This document shows positions 8,368 through 12,950 of a DNA stretch of 12,950 bases, piece after piece. The stretch's first letter is position 1; every line of letters starts with the position of its first letter. The position numbers and the translations under genes are program-made. The stretch lies in assembly GCA_031404455.1 (NCBI GenBank), contig JANNHP010000418.1, positions 1-12,950 on the forward strand. Reading direction: 5' to 3'. This DNA is from JANNHP01 sp031404455 (GTDB lineage: Bacteria > Planctomycetota > JAJSAM01 > JAJVHW01). The notes under the pieces were generated by a model. That model worked only from the letters and a program-made list of their open reading frames with translations, ran no database searches and was not told the DNA's origin.

Positions 8368-8745
8368 CTACGGTTTCGGCGCCGCGAGGCGCACGCGGTT
8401 CGGGCGGCCGCCGTCCACGTCGAGGAGACCCGCGGCGCCGAGGATCGCAATCACGTAGGACGCCGCGCGGATGCGGTCGTTCTCCATGTTGAGCAGCATC
8501 TGGAAGTCCTGGTCCTTGACCTCGAGCCACCGCTCGCCCGTCACCGCGTTGTCCGCGAGGAACTTCGTCGCCGTCTCGAAGGTGAAGAGCCCCATCCGGA
8601 TCGTGCCGCCCTTGCTCGTCTTGATCGTGACGCCCTCGGCGTCCACCGCTTCCACCGTGAATGGCTGGCCGGTCTTCGCGTCCGGGGTCTTCAGACGGTC
8701 GCCGGGCTTCACGCGGGCGAGGATGCGGTCGTAGGCGTCGAACAT
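8368..8745 (-). CDS. Conserved-looking small protein of unknown function (125 aa)
   Basis: The start is set at ATG 8745 (M-F-D-A-Y-D-R-I-L); the ORF is open further upstream only through Arg-rich sequence that overlaps the neighbouring gene. No strong ribosome site is seen. The first half reads as a small beta barrel (P-G-D-R-L-K-T-P... F-T-V-E-A-V-D-A-E-G-V-T-I-K-T-S-K-G-G-T-I-R). The second half looks helical and ends in a winged-helix-like G-A-A-G-L-L-D-V-D-G-G-R-P-N-R-V-R-L. There is no signal peptide or membrane span, so it is probably cytoplasmic. It lies 64 bases downstream of the membrane-protein gene on the same strand and may be cotranscribed with it. I do not recognise the family. 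Confidence 0.65.
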   Translation of the reverse strand: MFDAYDRILARVKPGDRLKTPDAKTGQPFTVEAVDAEGVTIKTSKGGTIRMGLFTFETATKFLADNAVTGERWLEVKDQDFQMLLNMENDRIRAASYVIAILGAAGLLDVDGGRPNRVRLAAPKP

Positions 8746-8809
8746 GGACGGGACGTCTATTCGGCGGCGGCGGACTTCGCCAGCTTCCCCCGCCCTCGCC
8801 GTGGCGCGG

Positions 8810-10333
8810 TCAGCCCGCGTCCGCGGCGCCGCGCGCCTTCGCGATCGCGGCCTCGAGCACCCGCCGCACGGCGGCGCGCCGGACTGGCTCCACATAGTCG
8901 AGGTTTCGCTGGCGGTCGGTGACCTCCCAGAAGACGGGATCGTCCGTGGCGAGGAGGTGCGCGCGCGCGGCTTCGAGCAGCGGCGGGTCGGTCCGCTCCA
9001 GGCAGGACCGCATCCGCGCGGCCTCGGCCGCGAGTCCCTTCGATTCGAAGTAGGCCGCGAGGATCGCGCGCGACTTCGTCAGGCGCGCGGCGGCCTTGTC
9101 CGTCTCGAACGAATCGAGCACGGCGAGGAGATCGGCGCGCGTCGGCGCGCCCGCTTCGTAGGCCGATTCGACGAGACCGCCGAGGTCTGCGGCGACGAGC
9201 TCGTAGATGAACGCCATCCCCTGCCAGCGCGCGAACTCGGCGTAGTACTTGAGGTGCCGCCCGATCTGGAGCGCCATGAGCGGCCGCTCGCGCAGGAGAT
9301 CGACGGCGAGCGCCTTGTACTGCCAGACCACGTCGTAGATCGCGTGGACGTCCTTCTTCTTCACGGCCTCGCGCAGGAACGTGTTCATGTACCGCACGCA
9401 GAGGCGCAGCACGCCGTCGTCCCCCTGCCGAGCCGCCGACTCCGCGATGCGCCGGTTCACGTCCGAGATCGCGCTGATCGCGTCGGGCATCTTCGAGAGC
9501 GACGCGGCGTAGGCGAGGTTGAGCTGGTGCAGGCAGCGGTGCTCGACCCAGACGCGGTCGCGCTCGAGCAGTTCGATCGCGTCCTCCGAGGAGCCGGCGA
9601 AGCGCTTCCTGTCCACCTCGAACCACTCGGGCGGCAGACGCGGCTTGATCTCCGAGTAGCGCAGGACGATCTGCTTCACGCCCGAGACGGCGTCGATCGA
9701 CACGTCGCGGTCCGCGCGGTCCACGGCGCGCAGCACCACGTTGCCGAAGTTCAGGATCTCCTGGTCGAGGCGCCGCCGCGCCTCCGGGACGTCGTCGACG
9801 CCCTTCGCGAGACCGTCGAACTCGCGGAAGATCAGGTCGCGGACGAGGCGGATGATCGTGGCCGGGTTGAGGAACGACAGAACGTAGAAGTAGTAGGGGA
9901 CGAGCACCGTGAAGCCGATCACGCCCGAGACCCAGAGCGTGGTGTAGATCGTCGCCGGCGACCACTGGTCGTACATCATCGCCTGGCCGAACACCGCGTG
10001 GGCGCCCATGCCGGCGAAGAAGACCATCGCCGCGATGTTGATGCGGTCGCGGACGAAGATCTCGATCAGCTTCGGCGTGTACATGTTCGCGGTGATCGGC
10101 ACCGCGAGCGCGATGAACGTCAGCACCATCGCCGTGAGGTTGTTGAACGCGCGCGACACGGTGGAGGCGAGCGTGGAGCCCGCCTTCGACGTCGCCGCGA
10201 GTTCGCTCCACGGCACGTCGCTGCGGGAGAGGTCGTACCAGAGCTCTGCGAGGAAGAGGAGCGACATGGAGAGCGTCATCGCGAAGAGGATGCGCACCGC
10301 GAGGCGCTGCAGGGACACGTCGCCCTTGGTCAT
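8810..10333 (-). CDS. Four-helix membrane protein with large soluble C-terminal domain (DUF2254-like)
   Basis: It is 507 aa from ATG 10333, which overlaps the malic enzyme stop in ATGA, so translation is probably coupled. Four hydrophobic segments are visible at about 11-33, 63-84, 98-116 and 130-155. The motif A-N-M-Y-T-P-K-L-I-E-I-F-V-R-D-R-I-N between segments 2 and 3 resembles the S/Y-P-R-L-x-x-F-x-x-D signature of DUF2254 membrane proteins, and the D-V-S-I-D-A-V-S-G-V-K-Q-I region recalls the family's following domain. The match is by eye and weak. Residues about 160-507 are soluble, helical and rich in charged residues, with TPR-like helical pairs but no clear repeat register. No enzyme motif is seen. 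Coupling with malic enzyme may reflect only operon position. Confidence 0.75.
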   Translation of the reverse strand: MTKGDVSLQRLAVRILFAMTLSMSLLFLAELWYDLSRSDVPWSELAATSKAGSTLASTVSRAFNNLTAMVLTFIALAVPITANMYTPKLIEIFVRDRINIAAMVFFAGMGAHAVFGQAMMYDQWSPATIYTTLWVSGVIGFTVLVPYYFYVLSFLNPATIIRLVRDLIFREFDGLAKGVDDVPEARRRLDQEILNFGNVVLRAVDRADRDVSIDAVSGVKQIVLRYSEIKPRLPPEWFEVDRKRFAGSSEDAIELLERDRVWVEHRCLHQLNLAYAASLSKMPDAISAISDVNRRIAESAARQGDDGVLRLCVRYMNTFLREAVKKKDVHAIYDVVWQYKALAVDLLRERPLMALQIGRHLKYYAEFARWQGMAFIYELVAADLGGLVESAYEAGAPTRADLLAVLDSFETDKAAARLTKSRAILAAYFESKGLAAEAARMRSCLERTDPPLLEAARAHLLATDDPVFWEVTDRQRNLDYVEPVRRAAVRRVLEAAIAKARGAADAG

Positions 10334-11982
10334 CGCCTCGCCGCGCGCAGCAGGTCCTCGCGGCTCATCGCCTGCGGCGACGGCCGGTAGCGGATGTACC
10401 GCGGCTCCCACATCTCTTCCACGATCCGCGCGCGGAGCGCGTCGTCGTCGCGGGGCTCCGCCACGCGCTCCTCCATCGCAGTCTTCGCGACGGCGAACGC
10501 GATGTGGGCCGAGATCTTGCGGATCTCGTGCATCGCCGGGAAGAGCTGCTCTCCCTGCGTGAGCGTGGCGAGCCGCTGCGCCGCGGCGCGCATCATCCGG
10601 TCCGTCACGCGCCGCGCCTCCGCGGCGACGACGCCGAGACCGACGCCGGGGAAGATGTAGACGTTGTTGCACTGCGCCGTGCCCGGGAAGGGGCTCCCCG
10701 TGGCGACGAGCCCCTTACCGCCGGTCCACGCGCGCACGTCGTCGGGCGTGCACTCGCACATCGACGTCGGGTTCGAGAGCGGGAAGACGATCGGGCGCGG
10801 TCCTGCCATCGCCTGGATCATCTCCTTGGTGAAGAGCCCGGCTTTGCCGGTCACCCCGACCATCACCGTGGGCTTCACGCGGAGCACCGTGTCGTGGAGC
10901 GAGCCGCCGGGCTCGTCGCGCGCGAACTGCTTCTGCTCGGGCGTCAGCGTGGCGCGGGACGTGGTGATGAGTCCGTCCACGTCGACCATCCAGATCTGCG
11001 CGCCCTTCAGCATGCGGGCGATGCCCGTGCCGGCACTGCCCGCGCCCGCGATGACCACGCGCTGGTCCTCGAGACGTCCGCCCGTGAGCCGCAGCCCGGC
11101 GAGCACGCCCGCGAGCGTCACGGCGCCGGTGCCCTGGACGTCGTCGTTGAACGTGCAGGCCCGGTCCTGGTAGCGCGCGAGGAGGCGCAGCGCGTTGCCC
11201 ATCCCGAAGTCCTCGAACTGGACCATCGCCTTCGGGAAGCGCTTCGCGACACCCTGGAAGAGCGCCTCGACGAGCGCGTCGTACTCGGGGCCGCGCACGC
11301 GGCGGCGCGCCTTGCCGAGGTAGAGCGCGTCGAGGAGGAGGTTCTCGTTGTTCGTGCCGACATCGAGACAGATCGGCAGCACGCGCGCCGGGTGGATGCC
11401 GGCGCCCGCGACGTAGAGCGAGCTCTTGCCGATGGAGATGCCCATCCCGCCCGCGCCGAGGTCGCCGAGCCCGAGCACGCGCTCGCCGTCGGTCACCACG
11501 ATCACGCGGACGTCGGGGAACGGCCAGTTGGCGAGGATCTCGTCGATGCGGTGCGTGTCCTCGGGGCGCAGGTAGATGCCGCGCGTCCTGCGGTAGATCC
11601 GGCCGAACTGCTGGCACGCGAGTCCAACCGTCGGCGTGTACACGATCGGGAGGAGCTCTTCGAGGTGGTCGATCAGCACGCGGTAGAAGAGCGTCTCGTT
11701 CCTGTCGAGGAGCGCCATCAACGAGAGGTAGCGGTCGATGTCCGTCGCCTGGCGGTGGAAGTTGAGCAGCACGCGCTCGGCCTGGAGCTCCATCGAGACG
11801 ACGCGCGGCGGCATGACGCCCGTGAGGCCGAGCTCGTCGCGCTCCGCCTCCGTGAACCCCGTCCCCTTGTTGAACATGGGGAAGTCGTTCAGGAGCTCGC
11901 CCTTGATGGGCACCTCGAGCCACTCCTCGCCCGTCGCGGAGTCGCGCCGGTAGTGGAAGCCCGGGACCGGTTCGTCGCGCAT
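10330..11982 (-). CDS. maeA: NAD-dependent malic enzyme (oxaloacetate-decarboxylating, MaeA/SfcA type)
   Basis: It oxidatively decarboxylates malate to pyruvate. It is 550 aa from ATG 11982; an upstream TTG at 12000 is possible but adds nothing conserved. Seen: N-E-T-L-F-Y-R; Y-T-P-T-V-G with catalytic Tyr115; V-V-T-D-G-E-R-x-L-G-L-G-D; G-K-S-S-L-Y with catalytic Lys186; metal ligands Glu257-Asp258 in Q-F-E-D-F and the Asp pair of F-N-D-D-V-Q-G-T; NAD fold G-A-G-S-A-G-T-G at 313-320; P-L-S-N-P-T-S; and A-Q-C-N-N. Its ~550 aa agrees with the large-subunit class. Against E. coli MaeA, about 13 residues between the nucleotide loop and M-V-D are missing (A-R-M-L-K-G-A-Q-I-W-M-V-D). It is downstream of MOSC and a palindromic repeat, and coupled to the membrane protein. 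Confidence 0.95.
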   Translation of the reverse strand: MRDEPVPGFHYRRDSATGEEWLEVPIKGELLNDFPMFNKGTGFTEAERDELGLTGVMPPRVVSMELQAERVLLNFHRQATDIDRYLSLMALLDRNETLFYRVLIDHLEELLPIVYTPTVGLACQQFGRIYRRTRGIYLRPEDTHRIDEILANWPFPDVRVIVVTDGERVLGLGDLGAGGMGISIGKSSLYVAGAGIHPARVLPICLDVGTNNENLLLDALYLGKARRRVRGPEYDALVEALFQGVAKRFPKAMVQFEDFGMGNALRLLARYQDRACTFNDDVQGTGAVTLAGVLAGLRLTGGRLEDQRVVIAGAGSAGTGIARMLKGAQIWMVDVDGLITTSRATLTPEQKQFARDEPGGSLHDTVLRVKPTVMVGVTGKAGLFTKEMIQAMAGPRPIVFPLSNPTSMCECTPDDVRAWTGGKGLVATGSPFPGTAQCNNVYIFPGVGLGVVAAEARRVTDRMMRAAAQRLATLTQGEQLFPAMHEIRKISAHIAFAVAKTAMEERVAEPRDDDALRARIVEEMWEPRYIRYRPSPQAMSREDLLRAARR

Positions 11983-12008
11983 CGCGGGGAGTATCGCCAA
12001 GCGCTTTG

Positions 12009-12088
12009 GGGACGGACCTGACTTTCGGTACTTTTCGAGCCTGTGGGCGAGGACCGTCCCCGAAAGTATCGAAAGTCAGGTCCGTCCC
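12009..12088. repeat. 80-bp palindromic (REP/BIME-like) repeat between MOSC and malic enzyme genes
   Basis: Nineteen bases, GGGACGGACCTGACTTTCG (12009-12027), recur exactly inverted at 12070-12088. Pairing continues inward with wobbles for about 7-8 more bases, leaving a loop of about 25-28 bases with a partial second copy of the motif (GGGGACGG in inverse, 12053-12062). The right arm encodes the last three residues (G-R-T) and TGA of the MOSC ORF. It fills the 93-base gap upstream of malic enzyme and could act as an attenuator or terminator. The local base composition is poorer in GC than the genes. Confidence 0.75.
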
Positions 12089-12528
12089 TGAGCCTCGACG
12101 AGTTCGTCGCCCGGACGGATCGTGCCGCCGCGGACGACGCGGCCCCAGACGCCGGCGAGTCCGCCCGGCTTCAGCGCGGCCTGCATGCCGGGCGCCGCCT
12201 CGTCCATCACCGGACACGGCTGCGTGATGCCCTTCACCTCCACCTCGACGTCGCCGATGCGGATCGTCGCCCCGACGAACCGCGCGCCGCCGCCGCCCGA
12301 GACGAGCACGTTCGCGCGCCGTCCGGCGGGGTCGACCGTGCGGCCGAGCGTCGCCGCCGCGGCGCGCCAGTCGTCCTCGAACACGATCGTGACGTGGCGC
12401 ATCCGGCCGAACGTGTGGTCGCCCGCGAGGCCGCGGCCGGCCTCGGCGTCGATCGCGTCCGCGGGCACGACCGCGGCGCCGGCCACGGGGCGCAGCCACA
12501 GGCTGAGGACGCGGTGCGGGGCGGGCAT
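12076..12528 (-). CDS. MOSC-domain protein
   Basis: It is a 150-aa single-domain protein. MOSC domains (molybdenum cofactor sulfurase C-terminal, YiiM/MOCS families) are beta-barrel carriers in sulfur or Moco transfer. Seen: G-R-G-L-A-G-D-H-T-F at 31-40, the usual glycine-Asp turn; R-R-A-N-V-L-V-S-G; the I-R-I-G-D-V-E-V-E-V strand; and T-Q-P-C-P-V-M-D-E with the conserved cysteine Cys105. The ATG at 12528 has no obvious ribosome site. The C-terminal G-R-T and stop are supplied by the 80-bp repeat, so the original tail may have been slightly different. It is oriented divergently from the candidate selenoprotein; 186 bases separate the two starts. Substrate unknown. Confidence 0.85.
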   Translation of the reverse strand: MPAPHRVLSLWLRPVAGAAVVPADAIDAEAGRGLAGDHTFGRMRHVTIVFEDDWRAAAATLGRTVDPAGRRANVLVSGGGGARFVGATIRIGDVEVEVKGITQPCPVMDEAAPGMQAALKPGGLAGVWGRVVRGGTIRPGDELVEAQGRT

Positions 12529-12667
12529 GGCGGGATCGTCTCCGGGAGGTGACCGAAAAGCACAGGGAACCCCGCCGATCCGTCGGTCGTCCTACCGGGC
12601 GGGCCGCAAGACTCTGGAGCTCCCTGCGGGGTTGCCCGGTAGCCTTTGCGCCTGATGTCGGCAGGTC

Positions 12668-12685
12668 TCCCCCGGAACCGGGGGA
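12668..12685 (+). other. Hairpin in the leader of the candidate selenoprotein gene
   Basis: A 7-bp stem (TCCCCCG / CGGGGGA) with GAAC loop lies 29 bases before the ATG in the 186-base divergent spacer. It could be a leader structure or the terminator of something upstream. No function can be read. A GGAGG ribosome site follows at 12703-12707, 7 nt before the ATG. Confidence 0.4.
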
Positions 12686-12714
12686 CAACGGAACTCGATG
12701 ACGGAGGATGGACG

Positions 12715-12950
12715 ATGAAGACGACGACGCTCGCTCTCGCCGTGACGGCCCTTGCATGGGCGGCTGCGATGGGCACCGCCCTCGGCAAGGACGAGGTGAA
12801 GCCGTTCATCAAGTGCCCGAAGACCTGGGAGGCCGCGGTCGCCGAGGCGAAGCAGCTCAACCTGCCGATCGTGGTGCACAGCCACGGCTGGTATTGACCC
12901 CCCTGCTGGAGCCAGCACGGGTCCGTGCTGCAGAACGAGAAGTACATCGA
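12715..12950 (+). CDS. Exported thioredoxin-fold protein, candidate selenoprotein with UGA at the redox motif (U-P-P-C); 3' end outside window
   Basis: ATG 12715 is set by GGAGG at 12703-12707 and a signal peptide (residues about 1-24, K-T-T-T then Ala-rich, ending near T-A-L-G). The mature protein has a helix (T-W-E-A-A-V-A-E-A-K-Q-L-N), a beta strand (L-P-I-V-V-H-S-H) and G-W-Y, the classic thioredoxin run-up to the active site. Codon 61 is TGA (12895-12897) where Cys is expected. The frame continues without interruption as P-P-C-W-S-Q-H-G-S-V-L-Q-N-E-K-Y-I to the window end, giving U61-P-P-C64 in place of C-x-x-C, plus the usual post-motif helix. A SECIS-like hairpin follows. If TGA is a true stop, the product is a 60-aa remnant ending before the active site. 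It probably reduces or isomerises disulfides outside the cytoplasm. Alternatives: recent nonsense mutation or read error. Insertion as Sec is inference. Confidence 0.65.
12913..12930 (+). promoter_or_regulatory. Candidate bacterial SECIS hairpin for UGA 12895-12897
   Basis: A perfect 7-bp stem, CAGCACG/CGTGCTG, closes a GGTC loop (12920-12923). The stem starts 15 nt and the loop 22 nt after the UGA. In the E. coli fdhF SECIS the SelB-bound loop also contains GGUC and lies a similar distance downstream. A weaker outer helix (906-908 with 931-933) extends it across a 4-base bulge. The hairpin is inside the reading frame, as bacterial SECIS elements are. Confidence 0.6.

Noticed and set aside
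8744..10390. 548-aa plus-strand ORF opposite the membrane protein
   Set aside because: The composition is a shadow; the minus frame has four clean membrane spans and an ATGA start.
10504..12021. 505-aa plus-strand ORF opposite malic enzyme (and 10715-12757 minus in another frame)
   Set aside because: Antisense or off-frame shadow of a textbook malic enzyme.
12895..12897. Genome-wide recoding of TGA as Trp or Gly (as in Gracilibacteria/Mycoplasma)
   Set aside because: TGA is the natural stop of malic enzyme, the membrane protein and the MOSC gene here, so the single TGA in a redox motif points to Sec, not a changed code.

Overview
This is high-GC, GC3-rich bacterial DNA with secreted proteins and lipoproteins, and it looks like a Planctomycetota-type or similar environmental genome. 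That placement is inference from GC content, the style of secreted proteins, and nested palindromes of the 'CCCAGGGC-GAA-GCCCTGGG' kind. No rRNA, tRNA or CRISPR is visible. The first 220 bases are different: about 51% GC by my count, encoding a piece of a TrmJ-type RNA methyltransferase that stops abruptly at a dispersed repeat. They are either a transferred fragment or a contig chimera.

Layout. At 1-793 lie the TrmJ fragment (-), a small lipoprotein ORF running into the junction (-), and three copies of a ~39-bp repeat. At 794-1258 is a small secreted protein (+). At 1351-1591 is a 241-bp nested palindromic element with 37-bp terminal inverted repeats. At 1667-4707 two exported peptidases are divergently transcribed from a 38-bp spacer: a HEXXH lipoprotein metallopeptidase (-) and a gingipain-like C25 cysteine peptidase (+). 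From 4711 to 12528 everything is on the minus strand: a cysteine synthase-like PLP enzyme, a secreted unknown protein, citrate synthase (GltA) with a hairpin terminator, a 125-aa unknown protein, a four-TM membrane protein, NAD-type malic enzyme and a MOSC-domain protein. Malic enzyme and the membrane protein overlap by ATGA. An 80-bp palindromic repeat separates MOSC from malic enzyme and supplies the last codons and stop of MOSC. Citrate synthase and malic enzyme both serve central C4/C6-acid metabolism, but they are not in one tight operon.

The most interesting feature is at the right edge. A thioredoxin-fold protein with a signal peptide starts at 12715 and meets an in-frame TGA at 12895, exactly where the first redox cysteine should be. 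The same frame continues as Pro-Pro-Cys-Trp and a normal thioredoxin-like helix. Starting 15 nt after the TGA is a perfect 7-bp hairpin with a GGUC loop, matching the bacterial SECIS pattern. The best reading is a selenoprotein with a U-P-P-C active site, cut off by the window end. A simple nonsense mutation or sequencing error remains possible.
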